DNA of 64,000 bases, from assembly GCA_030549495.1 (NCBI GenBank), contig JAUIRK010000207.1, forward strand, positions 62,001 to 126,000. Reading direction: 5' to 3'. The notes beneath the pieces were generated by a model. The model was not told the DNA's origin and did not search any database. It worked only from the letters and a program-made list of their open reading frames with translations. This document shows, one piece after another, positions 37,101-52,000 of the stretch (positions are counted from its first letter, which is position 1; every line of letters begins with the position of its first letter). The position numbers and the translations under genes are program-made. This stretch comes from Nectonema munidae. Lineage: Eukaryota > Nematomorpha > Nectonematoida > Nectonematidae.

Positions 37101-40100
37101 TGATCTCAAATGTCCCGGGTAGTAAGGTGTGATTTATCAAGGTGATGATTCCCATCTGCTATTCTGTTTATTTTTAATTTGGCACAGTAAACCATGATAT
37201 ACAACCGTTTTCCAACAATAATAATGAGCATAATTGTCAAAAAAAACTAAAAAAGTAAAATCAGAAAATGCAAAGATGCTTAGTTTGAAAAATTGGAAAT
37301 TTTAGGTTTGAAGAACTGGGAGATTTTTGTTGGTTTTAGATTAAATTATTTAATAAAAAACTTAATTAGATTAAGTTATTTTAAGGGGCGTGAGTTGGGT
37401 TGGTTAGATGTTGGATTCGATAACTCAAGGTCTTGGGTTCGATCCCGCATCAAGCCTGCTTTCCTCATAGTTCGATACAAGCGGCACAATTGTGCCTTCT
37501 CGATGAAAACACCCGAGGTTACCTTTACCTTAGAATACTTTTGCTTACTTTTTCTTCAAAATTATTTTGTATGCAGAATAAAGTATTAAATACATTACTC
37601 AACCTTGGTTCGGAGAAAAAACTGCAGCTGTTTGACCGTATCAATTGCTGTTGGAAAGTTTTGAAGTGTTAATTCCGCACTTTCTGAGTTATGTTCATCC
37701 ATAACATCACAATCAACATTTGAAGTTGTTCAATCATCTAAACGTTGTTCTTTGCTTTCACTAAAGTCCGCACAAAGCTGCACCCATTAGCAGTGCAAAC
37801 AAATCCTTCTGGTTTCATTTTGTTGATGATGATCAAAAGTGAAGCAGTTGATTCTCATCAAGTTGAATACTATCCTCATCATCAGGCTATGCCGTTGCTC
37901 TTGAGATGCGTATTTCAGTGTATGGGGTGACGTCTATGGTCAATATGTTTGTAGATGTTCTTTGCGTTAGACGTGTAATAATACAAATAAATTGGAAAGT
38001 TTTTCAAAAAATATATTTTTTTTAAATTTTCTTCCTAAAAATTTCTTCTCTTTGATTTTATTGAATTTTCAGCTTTTTCAATTTGGGTTGCAAAAATTCA
38101 AGGCTTGGACTTAAATGATAAATAACGTTTTTGCAATGTTGCAAACTAAAAAGAGTGTCCATGAATTTATTTTTTAATTTAACATATGAATATAACTATT
38201 TATGAAATCGGAGTTGCACTAATTAATACGACTCTGCCTCATTCTTCAAAACGCGCGAATGGCCACACTGCCTGGCGAATTCAGGGCACTCGCCGCATTA
38301 TACCACCAACCAAATTCCCGAATCTCCAAAGTGCTCCTTGCCATCCTGGTCCCTAAACTCCTGGAAAAGGCTACTCATCTCTGGGACATGCAATCCTTTT
38401 CTCTCCCGGTCTCCGAAGTTTTTACCGATGCTTCCCTCCATGGATTGGGAGTGGTTGGAGATTCTTCCCACTCCTTTGGTATCTCAGCTACATGGAGTAT
38501 TGGAGACCTGGAAATGCTTGCCATCTGCCTGCGACAGATCCTGTACCCGAACAGATGGTTTTCGTTGAACATTTACGTTGGACTCTATTTTTTATAAGAA
38601 ACATTATCTTTCTTTATTTTCTAAATTGAATCACTAACCGTCGCATGATAGATCTAGAAGATTCCATAGCTTTGATATTCTGTTTACCAAAAACAACATC
38701 TTCAAAAGAAGGTGAAATAATGCATCAGTCACATAACATTTTATCTTACAAACATATACACGTGGTGGTAATTCTGCTATCATGTTTTTAATAATTCCAA
38801 TGAATAAAAGAAGCTATGACCGAAAGACATGAACACAATTTAATGCTCTTTTGATCGCTTTTCCGTACGCGAGCATCTATGTAGTACACCTGAAACCATC
38901 TCTGTATCAAGGTTTCAAATATATAAATTACCATGTAAAACGAAATGGCCACACATGAAAGTGTTGATAATGTCAAGGTGTCCTCATTATTAAGGTTTTA
39001 CTGTATATAACTTATTTTCCACTTTTTTGTTTAGGCGTGTAGAAGTGGTTAGATTTCAATATAGAGATTCAATATTTTATAAACAGGATAAAAATTAGGT
39101 CTGACTACTCGCTAACAAAATATTGATAATTTAAAGAAAAGCAAGATAGTATTATTTTAAATTTAAATGAAGTAAGCAGCTAAAATTTGTGGTGAAATGG
39201 TGAGTGTTTTTAAATGCATACTGGCTGAAAGAGAGATGGAGTCAATGGCGTAGAGAGAGGAGGAATTGAGGTTGCGTTTTTTGGATTTAGCAGCTTCGCA
39301 TGTTTGATTCGGATGCCACGTTTGTTCGCAGTGGTAGCAGAAGAAGGTGTTGCACCCTGGTCTTTCGCACTTCAGCATGGGGCAGTCTGCACAGCCACTC
39401 GCTATCACTGCGTAACTAATGTAAAAGGGGATTACGGGTGAAGTTAATTGAGCTGTGGGTATGCCAACACTTTGCTTCGCTCGCAATAATATACAATATG
39501 CCCTTCTACAGGGGCATAGCCTCCCTTCCTAAAATGAAGCATCGATTTTTGTGGATAGATATGTCATTTTTTTAAGTACCTTTTATGAATTTTTTGTCAA
39601 GAAAAAGATAAACAGAATAAATCAGATTATTTTAAAAAAAGCATAAAGTTTTTACTTCTCTATATCTAGTATAAATAATAAGGAAATATGAATATTTTTG
39701 AGAAAGTGGGTACGATGTAAATAATGATAATAAATAGGTAGTATCAGGCGTGTGGAACCTGAGTGGGAGTCGCACCTTTTGACGAGTCGTAGTAATTAGC
39801 GCTACTCCCATTTTAAAAATATTGTATTTATAAATGTTGGATTAAAAAATAAATTCGTAGACACTTTCTCTCTAGTGATGATCAACGTTGCAAACACGCA
39901 AAATAAAAAGCTTCATCACTTTGGTCTAACAAAAATTCAATAAAATTAAAGAATGAACATTTTTATTACACATATGCCTTGTAAAAGAACAAAGTTCAGT
40001 TTACGAGGAGAAAGTTTTTAGAAAAAAAACTTAAAGCAAATAATTTCGACAAAATAATTTAGTTTTTGAATGCTATCGTTTTGGTTTAGATAAAAACAAA

Positions 40101-43100
40101 ATCGATGTCACAAAAACTCATCTAACATCGGCATTCACAAACCACCTTGAAATATGGTGCATATTATCACACTTTTAATATTAGATACACATCAGTGTTT
40201 CCCAGCGTTTAAGCATTTGCAATCCCTTGCCGAGATAAGACCTAGGTTTATAAATGGAATGAATGCCAATTAGTATCATCCTACGTCTTTCCTGAAAAGC
40301 TTAGAGACCCTTCTACTAAAACTCCGGTACCCACACGTTGAAAACCCCTGTTATAGATCGAAAACAAACCAGTGAGGCAGAACGGATGTGTTTAAGGTAT
40401 TTTGCAGTTTCAAATTTATAAGATAGGAGACAGAAAAATTGATCTGGAAGAATTATAAATTTTTAAAGTCTAATTCGCTTTGTTAAAAATAGGTGGAAGC
40501 ATCAATGTTAAAAATTTATACATAAATGAAGTTGCACTAGCATATTATATTCTTTGATATAAAGTATTTTTGCATCTTTCAGAAAACATCACTTGACCAA
40601 GTTTACTGCATATATAAGCCAAAACTCTAAGAAGCTGCCTTAGACTCACTTGAAGTTGGCCTATAACCACGTCTAAAAAGTTAAAACTTCTTTCTTTTCT
40701 TCTCGATTTCGTGCGCCTCTCGTTAATTACACCAACGATAACCGGCTATCTTCTCTTCTATACCCAAAAGAGAACTTTATCACCGGCACTAACCAAAAGA
40801 TACTAAAACAGGCATTTTACCCACAAAACTTTTCAAACACACATATTTTTGAAATTAATATTACTTCCAATTTTTTGTTAATAATAAAGTAAGATTGATG
40901 TTTAAATGTGTAAAATTTAAGTTATTTACCTTGTTTTGTTATTGAAGTTAAAATTGCAACAGGAAACAAGATTTAGTTCATAAACTAATCTTGATATTTC
41001 ATGTATTCTTTAAAAGGCTTTTCTTTCACTGGTTGCACAGAGTAGTGATGATGCAAAAATCTTTTCAACGAAAAGTGTGTTTAGGATGAAGTTAACTCTT
41101 TTTTATACACCAAAACCCTTTCGTGACCAAAAAAATCAGAGGATATTTATTAAAAAGCAGAAGATTCATATACAAAACTATTTGAAAAAGCAGATAAAGG
41201 TAAAATTGTTTATGTATCATATATGATACACTGGTCACGAAAGGCTTAACACCAAATCTAGTATATCTTTCAAGAAGTGAACTTCTAAGAAATGTAACCC
41301 TCGTTCCTTTTGTCTAAAATATTTAATTATTCCTAATGAAATTCATCATTTAACTTTTGTCAGTTAGATTCGCTATTTGTCAGAAAATCCTTGTCGCATG
41401 CCATGGATATAGAAAGCGTAAGGATTATGAGCGATAACTTACCCACAATCTGGAGTCGGACACCATCTGGAGTCTGGATCAAGTATTAGGCATCTTCTAA
41501 GGGAGAAATTTTCATATTTTTGCATCATGTCAGGAGAATCGGACAACAGGCTGAAGATATCTGATGGGTTTAAGGATTCTGAACATCCTGGACAAGACAA
41601 ATTAATTCGACCTTCGGAGATCTCAACCCTGAGATACAACTTCAGACAGTTTGAACAAAATGAGTGACAACAATTTATCAATTGAAAAGCCTAAAAATGC
41701 AGAAATACAATTAAATATCGAGTGTATTTCGTTGTTAATTTAATTTGATAAGCATTCATTAGACAAATGATCGATCAATTGACATTATTCCTGTTTGCGC
41801 AATACAAAAAGTAATTGATGAATATGCTCCAGAAGATAAATAGCGATTTTTTAAGAGGTTTTGAAAACTGATGCAAACACATAATTGTACAATACTCTGT
41901 ATACACTATAACATAAAATTTACACGGCTAAGCTTTTACCTTTTGGGGTAGAAATTTAAATAAAAACGAAAAGGGAGAGGGAAGTGTTCTAACGCAAACA
42001 AAAAGAACGGGTATTATAAAATTGGATTAATGACTTTAAAATTAGGAAAAATACAGGCTCAATCCTAAACTATGACTCTATCATAAATAGAACACCTACC
42101 ACACCTAGGTATTATGGAAAGAATATATTTTTACGCTTGTCTTTAAGGTATAAGCTACCTATAACTTTGTTATTTGTGACTCAAATGATAAGACATTTTG
42201 ATATTTTATACATCTTTAATATTTAGCTGGAATTATGGGAATATAATGTTTGATTTGACAAACCCAGGTACTAATAAATACGTTGTATGCATCTCTTTTG
42301 TAACGTGGCCTGGTTAACCACATAAATATATGCATAACATTTATTGCATGTAAAGGTTGGAATGATTTGCAGATTTTGAATGATCATATGCTTTACAAAA
42401 AACATTTCAAAGATTAATCTTTCGAATTGAAAGGTCAAGTTTAGCTCAATCTTTCGTAACGTAAGGCATTGCTTAGAAATATGAAAATTTTCTAGAAAAT
42501 CAATTTTTTAAATCCATGAATAAAAAAAACTTTGTTTTTTTATTAACTTTTTGCTCATACTCTTTCCTGTTTTCAAAATGTCTGCTAAAAAACGTACATA
42601 CAATGGAGAGCCTTTTCTTAAGATGGGCTTCAGCAGTATTCTTCGAAACTTTGTGGTTAGGCCGCAATGCGTTATTTGATGAAAGTATGAAACCAAAGAA
42701 ACTGAATGTGCATTTTGAATCTCTTCACACTCAACTGATGAACAAAAGCATGAGCTATTTTAATCAGTTATACAATGACCAGAATATACAGACGATATTT
42801 AATGTACGATAACCAGTTAAGCAAAAGTAAGTTTCTTTGAAAGCCAGTCGTATTGATATTACACTGGTCATTTTGCTCGTCATAACAGGCAGTGTTGGAG
42901 GCGTTATATACAATTGCTTTAAAAATTGCAGAGACTAAAAACCTCATACTATGGGGGAGGAACTGACTAAGCTTTGCATTTAACCCGTTAAAGACCAGAA
43001 TAATCAGACGATATCTAATGTAAAGCAGAAGATTTGTATTAAGAGCATTGATAAATGCAGACGATTTTATTTGTGTATAATCGGTAAGAAGCCACGACAG

Positions 43101-46059
43101 AACGTCAAGCAAAAGAGTTAAAAGCAATTTTCCTATCGAATGATACAATTAAAAGTCGTATTTCGGACATGAGTGAGTGAAGACATTTTGTTGCAAGTTG
43201 TGGGTGCTGTGAAGTGTAGCCTCATTTATTTATTCATTGCAACTCGATGAGTCTACAGATGTTGCATCGTGCTCTCAACTTCTTGTTTATGTTCGTTGCC
43301 TTGAGAAAATTTTTGAAGGAGAACTTGCTCTCACAGCGAGAAGATATTTTCAATATTCTAGAAAGCTTTTTTCTCATGCATGACTTGTTAAAAGAACTTG
43401 TTGCAAATGCGTATTTAAAGTCTTTGTATTTTTCACACGGAGGTACGTTGGCTTTCACGTGGCAAAGTTTTGTTTACAACTTCGGGAACAAATAACAAGA
43501 ATGCTGGAGCAAGGTTGCACTTCAAAATAATTTTTTCTATGAAAAAATAAAGAATGATCTTTTTTATCCAAGATTGTTTACCTTGCTGATTTCTTCTCTG
43601 AGATAAATTCTCTCAACATTTCTCTTCAGGGAAATATCCAAATGATGCACATAGTTCTTGATAAAGTGGCAGAGTTTAAGTCTAAGTTAAGGCTTTATCA
43701 AAAACGAGTTCAGGATGGGGATGCTACGTTTTTTCTTCAGATGACAACTATTTTAAATTCTTCACCAGAAAATGAATGCAGCTTTCGTAGTGAAATTTCA
43801 TTTCATCTTAAAGCAGTGAATGAAGTCATTGAAAGCTACTTTCCAGGATTGAATGACCGTGGTACTGAGGTGCGGATTTACGGGCTCTTTTCAGTGATCA
43901 AGAATACCAGCAATGACACTGATGTTGCTGCTAATGTAAATTCCCCCAAACAAGATTTTCTAGCATTTTGGGTAAAATTAAAAAGTGAATATCCTATTTC
44001 TTCCATTCCTGCACTGACTTTGTTAATTATTAGTCGCTAGTTAATTATCGCTGCGAATCTGGATTCTCTGCAATGATGGCTCTAAAAACATCTCCAGGAA
44101 ATAAACTTGTAATTGATGCAGAAATGAGGTGTTGTCTCTCAAGCATTTCTCTTCGCTTTGATAAACTTTTATCTGCAAAAAAGTACCAACCTTTCCAGTG
44201 AGGCAGAGTAAATTTTGCATGATTTTTAAGTTTTGACTTACTCAGTACTTGTATATTTTATTTTGTTGTATAATTTTCAGTAAATTAAAAGCATATAATT
44301 TTTTAATATTTTTATGCCAAATGAAAGCATATAAAAATAGCTATAGCGGTCATGATTATTAATCTGAAAGTCTTGAGGGGTGTAATACGATAAAAGCTTA
44401 AGAACCGTTGAGCTACGAGATAGATACAATCCTAACACGAAGGCTCACAAATTTAATGTGTAGGGTTCATTTGATTGCTAACAACGTTAGAATCGCGTCC
44501 TAGACGTAAAAACCTTTGAATTCTCTGGAGGAAGAAAACCAGGATTAAAAATGAGAAAAGCCTCCCCGCATGTGCACCCCTGATATACAGGTACTACAAA
44601 TACGGAAATATAAAGATGGGCATGAAAAGCATCATAAATCATCAAATGCATAAATTATTCCAACATAAATAGTAATTAAGAAAGTGTTGGATTTCATTAA
44701 CTGATTAAAGCAAAAAATTGACTTGATCGATACTTGAATTTAAAACAGTTCTTGCAAGTTGACAACGTCAATATATGATTTTATGATGTGATCATAGACA
44801 ATGCAGGTCTTGCAAAATTCACATTTTGTTCATATTATGCCCGAAGGAATAAAGTAGTCAAGGAGAAATTCAAGATTTTCAGACGACTTCTTTGACGACA
44901 GTTGCTTTTAAAGCTTCAGCTCAGCAATTTCAAAAATATAGGCGCTTTAATGGGAAGAACGTACGGAAAGAATTTAGCATAACATTTGCATATTATATGA
45001 ACAATATTAAGAATTGACATCTAATGAAACTGTATTATACTGTTACTTATTTGAAAGTCTCAATTTACAATTTTAGAACATTGTTAGATAAAACTATTTT
45101 GGTGTCGCAAAAAATAATTTTTCTGCCTGGATTGTCAAAAAATTAGAGGAAGCATTTTTGTACTAGGTTTTTAAAGATGGATCATTGGTCTACCATATAT
45201 TAGGATTTAAAAAAGTGTTCTTACTAACCTGGGAAATATTGTAAAAGTTATGTTAATGACTTATTCTAACTGAGATCTATTTTCATTCCCAAAAACAAGG
45301 TCAATCAATCTCAAAAAATAATGCGTCTTCATATAAGTATATTTTGTTGAGCGTGTAGTTTTGAAGAGTTTTATGTCTGCCTCTAAATAAGTTGATACTA
45401 ATTTGCTTTGAGCTCAGTAGTTACACATGGTTGACAAAATATCAAACTTTGCTTTTAATCACTTTGCCAATACTCAATAAATTATATCATACTCAGTGTA
45501 GCTTTTCAAAAATTGATTTATATTTCAAAAAGGATATGCTCCTTTGTTCGCCATTTTTACACACAATATTTGTGTGTTGCTAGGAATAGCTACATCTACG
45601 CTAAAAAGATTAAATGTATTATCGCATCATGATCGGTCTGTTTCTTTGTGTTCTAAAAATTTGATGGGGTGGACACAATGACGCACTGTTCACAGTTTCC
45701 TTTGAATTTCTGACACCTCGCCACTACGAGATAATCTACGCTTCCAATATTTTTTTTAATTATAAAGTTTTTTTCAATAATCAGCTAACTAGTTAAACTA
45801 ACTAACAGGGTAAATTTATTAATCAAATCTTACCAATTTTTGCTCAATTGAAAATCCAATAATAAAACTTTAAATAAAATTACAAACAAAATAGGGTGGA
45901 ATAAGCGTGATATATATGTATGCCATATTTATATTAATCTTCATCTTATACTTCTATACATTATGTGTTTTCTTATTGTTTTCATTTTACGCGCGTGTGT
46001 TATATAATAATCTTGTTACTATGCACTTCCTCCTTTGTTATATTGCTCTTAATCTTAGT

Positions 46060-46090
<31 letters not shown>

Positions 46091-49000
46091 TGCCTTATTA
46101 AGTTTGTATCTCCTTAACGCAAAGATTGCTTATCCTCAACATCATCACCTCCTTAACACAAAGATTGTTTATCCCCAAGATCCTCATTCCCGTTAGGGGT
46201 CGTTCACAATTGACGTCAACCTTTTTTTTTGATAAATTTCAACCCCCTCCCCCCCCTCATGTCAACTTTTAGATATATCATCACTTAACAAAATTGACTT
46301 ATATCAACTTTGGATACCCCCCCCCCCCCCCCAGTTTTAGTTGACGTCAATTGTGAACGACCCCACATCCATTTTCACTATGTTATCATTTATATATTTG
46401 CTTTGAAAAAGGAGTTTAATACTCCGAAACTAGTTAGCAAAATCAGCAATAAAGTGTCCAGTTTTTACAATTTTTATATTTGTTATAATTATTATTTAAA
46501 TAAATTGCAGATCGAAAATAGAAGAAGGATAATTTAATACTCTAGCACCACTTACTGTGGCATTATTATTTAATAATGTGTTAAAAATGCTTCATCAGGA
46601 ACACTGCATTGTCTTTGCTATTGAGTATTGTTATTGTCTGCTGTTTTAAAAGTAAACGTGAGACAAAAATCGAGTTTACCATGAAAATTAGACTGCCGGC
46701 TGTCCTCATACAAAAATAACAGGCTATACTGAAGATCGCAAAAGTCAACACTTGGCATAAAAATATTTTTTTATTTCTTCAATGGATCAGTGCAAACATA
46801 ATTAGAATTTTATCTAATAATAATTAGCACTGCCTTGAGTGTATCATTACACCTTTCGGTATATTATCGAAACAATCTTTAAAATACAAATTATCTCTTA
46901 ACTACAACTCTTTTTTAATTGACACTGATTGTATCGTTCTTAAAATAAAAATAGAATAAAAAAACTTCTCATGAAAAATGATGAATTTATTTGTCATTCT
47001 ACGGAATGTTATGCGTGTAAATATCAACTAAATTCTTAGCTTGTACAAGTTTTGTATTTTATTTCTCCATTTGTTTTATGTATTTTATTACTTATTTCTT
47101 ATTTCATCGTCTTTTAGCTTATATAATATACAATACATATGTTTTCTTATCATATTTCATTATTTTTTTTACTCTTGTCTATATTCATAATTTGTTAACG
47201 AAATATTTATTATATATACAAATTATCTCTTCATGTTTCTTCTCATGCTTTTTGATACTTTTCTTTTTCCTCTTGCGTTCATGATTATTTCTTTTGTGGC
47301 AGCCTTGTTCTTCTCATTCATTACCAAATATTACTTACACTTTTATAAATGTCTATGGGTTTTATTCATATCAGCGGGCTTAAGGCCTTTTTAAATATTT
47401 CCCATAAAAAAAATTCTATATTGAAAATATATTGTCTATTCTATTTAAATTTGTAAACATTTTGTCTTACTGATGTCACGAACTCTTCTTTTTTTCTTTA
47501 TAATTGTATAAATAAATCTTTCTTCTTTCGGGGTCGTAGGAAATTATAATAAAATGAAATATCAAGAACATTCCCTTTTATAATATACCCATGAAATTAT
47601 TATAAATAACCTGTACTTAAAACGTACCTGAATTATGTACTGTAGGTACGATACAGCTTTTTTGATAGAATTACGGTTCGAAATTATGAACGGAAAAAAT
47701 GAAATACGATAAAATATCGAAATTTAGTACGATTTTTGTATAGAACTTCCTAAAAAATTTTATTGATACCCGCAAGAACTAAATGGGAAAATTCTTACAT
47801 CTTGAATGGGAAACCTGTCAAGGCAGATTGAGCATTCTACACAGGAAAAAGGAAGAGGGGGAGTTGATGAAGTATGAAGAGCGATAGTAGTGGAGGGGGT
47901 GAGGGCGGTGGTGGGTGCTGAGGTGAGTAGGCAATTGGAGAGACTGGACAACCTTTTGCTTTGGGAGAGGAGAGAGGATGAGCGGTTGCTTCGTTGTGAG
48001 CTTGTGGAGGAAGTGTCGTTGCTGATGTTGTCGCGGTTGGAGGGCGGGGTGGTTGCATTGCAGTAGTTGGAGTTGTTCGAGATAGAATCGGAGGCTGAAA
48101 AAATGCGAAACATTTGCAGGAAATGAGGAACAAATTCGGGCCATAATCGGAATCAGAAATCGCAATTATGCTCTTTTAAGTATCTTACCTTCAAACTTAG
48201 TTTGCAAATCGTTGTGTTGTTTAAAAAAATAAGCTACCTTGACACAGTTAGGAAATAAAATATACGAATACTTTGAATTTTTATCTAAAAATATATTTAA
48301 CAAAGAAACCAGATAAAACATATGGAGAGTTAAAAAATGGTAAAACTGGGGTAAGCAATAGACTGGGGCTTCCTTCAAAAAACATGAATCAAATTGGAAA
48401 AAAATTGGTTTTTTCAATATATTTTTGAATGAATATCTTTGCACTTTTAAAAGGAGTATATTTTTGGGAATTTCATATTCTAGAATGTTTCATTAGAATA
48501 ATCTTTTAGAATTTAATAGAATGGTTTAAAAATTTGTATCGATATGCATCTCTCTTGATAACAATCCATTCTCCTTTTTTTCAACGATTTTAGAAACAAT
48601 TAGTGGAAAAAAGTGATTAAAATTAGTATTTTAAATCAAAAAATTATGAACACTTTGAAGTGATTTATATCCCATTTAACAGGTCAAAGATTCCAAGAAC
48701 TCTCATTAGAGATAACTTTCGAAAATTCTGTAACCAATTTTTTAGCCAAGGTTTTTATGGAATTCGGTGAAACCTCTTTCTCTCTCCACATATCAAAAAA
48801 ATACATTGGTAAGATTCCATGCCATTTTAAGTAAAGGAGTGTATTGAGGCTAATCAAAAGTAGCGTAGTGGGAGCTTTTCCAAATTTACATTAAATTCTA
48901 AATACAAAATTGAAGCATCAACTTACTGACTAAATGTAATAAATTAGTTAACTATAAAGTTTAAAATAATTGCACATCTTTTCCCCATTTTATTTTGTTA

Positions 49001-52000
49001 CGCGCCTCCATCAATCTTTAAAATGGCAGCACTTGAACCGCTAACATTCAAAAGGGGTAATCGCGAAGTCGTTTACTCAAAAGCTTCGCAAAGTGTAGAC
49101 GATTCTGAAGAAGTTTTAGTGACAGAGAAGAGTAATGGAAGAAGTGCTCAGAAGTAGAACAGATGAGAGATTGTTGTGATAAACAATGTAAATACGAAAT
49201 AGAATGCATTAAATAGTGAAATAAAGGAATGGTGGCAATGAAGAAGCAAAAGTAGTTAGAAAGAATTACGTTTCGATTCATTCTGTGAAGGGAATGAGGA
49301 TGTATAGTGTATACAACAAAGAGAGAACACACACAAGAGCGTTTGACAAAGAAAGCAGTACTTATATTTCCCTAGTCAAAATCAATAAGATGACGATAAA
49401 CTCTTATCTTAGCAACTAATTCTAAAAAATTGTCTATGAAAATTACCACTGTTGCAAAAATGCTTCTCAAAGCTTCTCTTAGCAATGGCGAATTTTTTCA
49501 CTTTTCAATGCACTCTTTTAAACATTTAAGATTTCTACAGCTTCAAATTTCCAAAAAGAAATTTTATCACTACAAGTTAAAAATATGTTTTTAAAATCAC
49601 ATGAAAAAAATTTATATTTACAGACATCCGACCAAATCTATAAATTAAGAAAAGGAGAAATTCTTTTCACAAAGGTTATCATCAGAAAGGATAGATTTAA
49701 AAAATTTTAATTTGGAAAAAATTAATTTGTAGCTTAAGCTTTCTCCCAAAGGAAGTCCATTTCTAGATTCTTTTTCTTGTGCTCACAGATATGATTTGAT
49801 ATTACAGACATATTTTGAGACTACTTCAGCTAACACCCAGAACTTAATGCCAAATTTGGTATATAGACTATAAATGGACATCGGTTCTTTGAAGGGAGTA
49901 GCTGTTCATCGACTGATAGACTGAAATCTGGGGTATAATATTTACAGAAGTTTTGAGCAAACGCTTCAAAAATATCTCTAATATGAGTAAATTTGTCTTC
50001 ATTTATTCTTTTAGATCTTGTAGACTTGATATCAAATCGTAGTAACTTTTTGATTTCTTTGTATCTGTTCCTAGACATAGTTTCTTTGAAAATATTAGGT
50101 CCATAACTTTTGTTCCAGAGAAAGTCAGCATTATGTCTTTTTGCGTATATCCCACGAGCATACTCAATTGCAAAAAAAGACTTCAGTTCTTCAATTGAAA
50201 AATTTTGACTAAAATTTGAATCACCACCTGCAGCAATTGTACATTTGTAGATCTTCCTTATTATTGTCTCATCTATGAAAAACTTCCACGCTGCATAAAG
50301 AGAATCAATATTTTCCAAACGTTTAGCTACACCAGTTTTAGCTTTAAAAATGGAAGCTTGTCTGTATCTACCTGTTATTGAGTTCGTAAGACTTTTCCAT
50401 GCAACACCGTATTTAGCCACAATCAGTTTGTTTTCATCTTCAAGTTTTGCATCATCTTCAGCACAAGAATATGAAGAATCAGTAGTGCTTGTATTGATGA
50501 AATCAGATAATTCAATATCTAATTCACTTTCACTTTTTTGATATATACTGGGGATGATTTATATTATAATAATCTATATTGGAATTTTTTCCGCCATTTT
50601 GAAAGTTGAAAAAAATTAGCAAGAAAGTACAAAAAATAATAAAAAATAAAGGTAAAAAATAAAACTACAAAAATCCTAAAATTAAAAAAATAAAGTTTAG
50701 TAATAAAAATAAAATTCATAATATATAAAATTAAAGATTTCAATAATTTATAATAAATTGTTTGATATTTGTATTTAATAAATATACTAAGATTTTTAAG
50801 TGTCGATATCGACACCTAAGCCTACATGGGTAAAAGTAATGCATAATTAGAAAAATGAATATTAATAGTTTCAGCAAATATTGTTTTAATATCTGTAAAC
50901 AAAGAAATAATTGTCATAGAAGCTTTTTGTTTATCTTTTCTTTTTTAAAAAAGAATTAGAAGTTTTATAAATGTCGATTTCGACACCTCGGCCATTCTAG
51001 TGTTAAAAGAACAAAGTAAGATAAGCTAATTGATAAACAAAGTTGTTCAATTTTTCAACATTTTTTACTCACAAAGGGGTAAATATTTTTATATAAAAAT
51101 TTATTTGTATTCCAAAGAATAAAACTGTAGAAAATCCTCAAATCTTGATCAAATAAAAATCTCTGAAAAAACGGTTTTTAAGAAGTCCATAAAAATATCA
51201 CGCCAATTAAAACACTGTTGCGTTAGAGAAAAAATGATAATTTTTTTAGTATTTCTGAAAAGCACTAAATATTTTGATAAATCACAAAACAACGTGTAAC
51301 ACAGAATGAATAAACAAAAAAAATTAAAATATGATATCCTGGTTTTTGAAGATATGGTTGCGTATACCCACTAGAGCTTCTGATTTCTCGATAAAATTTA
51401 ATTCTCGAGAAACGAGAAAAAAATATATGATTCTCGAGACTCGAGAAAAGTTTCGAGAAGTTAAAAATTTTAAAAATATTTTGTTTTATTAGTAAAATAA
51501 CTTTTTAAAAAAACAGGAGCATTTAAAGATTCGTTTTTCAAACTCAATCGTCTGGAGATAAAATTCTTCCGCATTGTCATAAAGTTGGTTGGATGCATAA
51601 AAGAGAATTTTTTAACAATTGCATCGATTCTGATAAATCAAAATTTTTGTTTTGTTTGGACATCTGTTGTTCTTCTTCTATTGTACTAACTTTTTCTTCT
51701 TTTTTTATCATACATGAATTCTTTAATTTCTCTATTTAAACTTTGAGTTAGAGATTCTTCTTCAAATTCATTAATAGATACGACTTGAATTTGGCTTTCT
51801 TGTATAACAGTTCCATGCTCCGAATAATAAGAAATAGCAAAAATATTTTTTGCACATCCTAAAATTTCTTCAAAATTTGAATATTCAAAAGTTGATCGTG
51901 CATTACACATAATTATTTATTTTTTATTAATATTTATTCAAAATTTAACATGTTTTCAGTAATAAAATTTTTTTTAAATTCTTGAGTCTCAACAAAAATT

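Larger units (their letters stand above)
37087..39003. mobile_element. Tigger-like ends facing each other across 1.9 kb
   Basis: The left end CAGTAAAACGTAACTGATC with GGTAGTAAGGTGTGATTTAT and CAAGGTGATG, and the right end read inward CAGTAAAACCTTAATAATG with GACACCTTGACATTATCAAC, both start CAGTAAAAC and both carry repeated AAGGTG/CACCTT blocks. They may bound one non-autonomous Tigger element into which a SINE and a retroelement scrap were inserted. The TA flank is present only at the right, so two unrelated fragments remain possible. Confidence 0.4.
36429..39221 (-). other. RNF19 intron 4 (2.8 kb)
   Basis: Contains Tigger-like ends at 37087 and 39003 facing each other, SINE A copy 4 (37388-37535) and a small retroelement RNase H fossil (38259-38597). 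The stretch 36429-37086 shows no feature. Confidence 0.55.
41691..47798 (-). other. RNF19 intron 2 (6.1 kb)
   Basis: It holds the Buster-type hAT relic (42578-44414), a TATG microsatellite (46061-46090) and MITE copy 2 (46196-46364). The stretches 41691-42577, 44415-46060 and 46365-47798 show nothing else that I can support. Confidence 0.6.

Noticed and set aside
47078-47284. Hydrophobic 68-codon frame
   Set aside because: A T-rich tract read as Phe, Tyr, Leu and Ile; no support for a real membrane protein.
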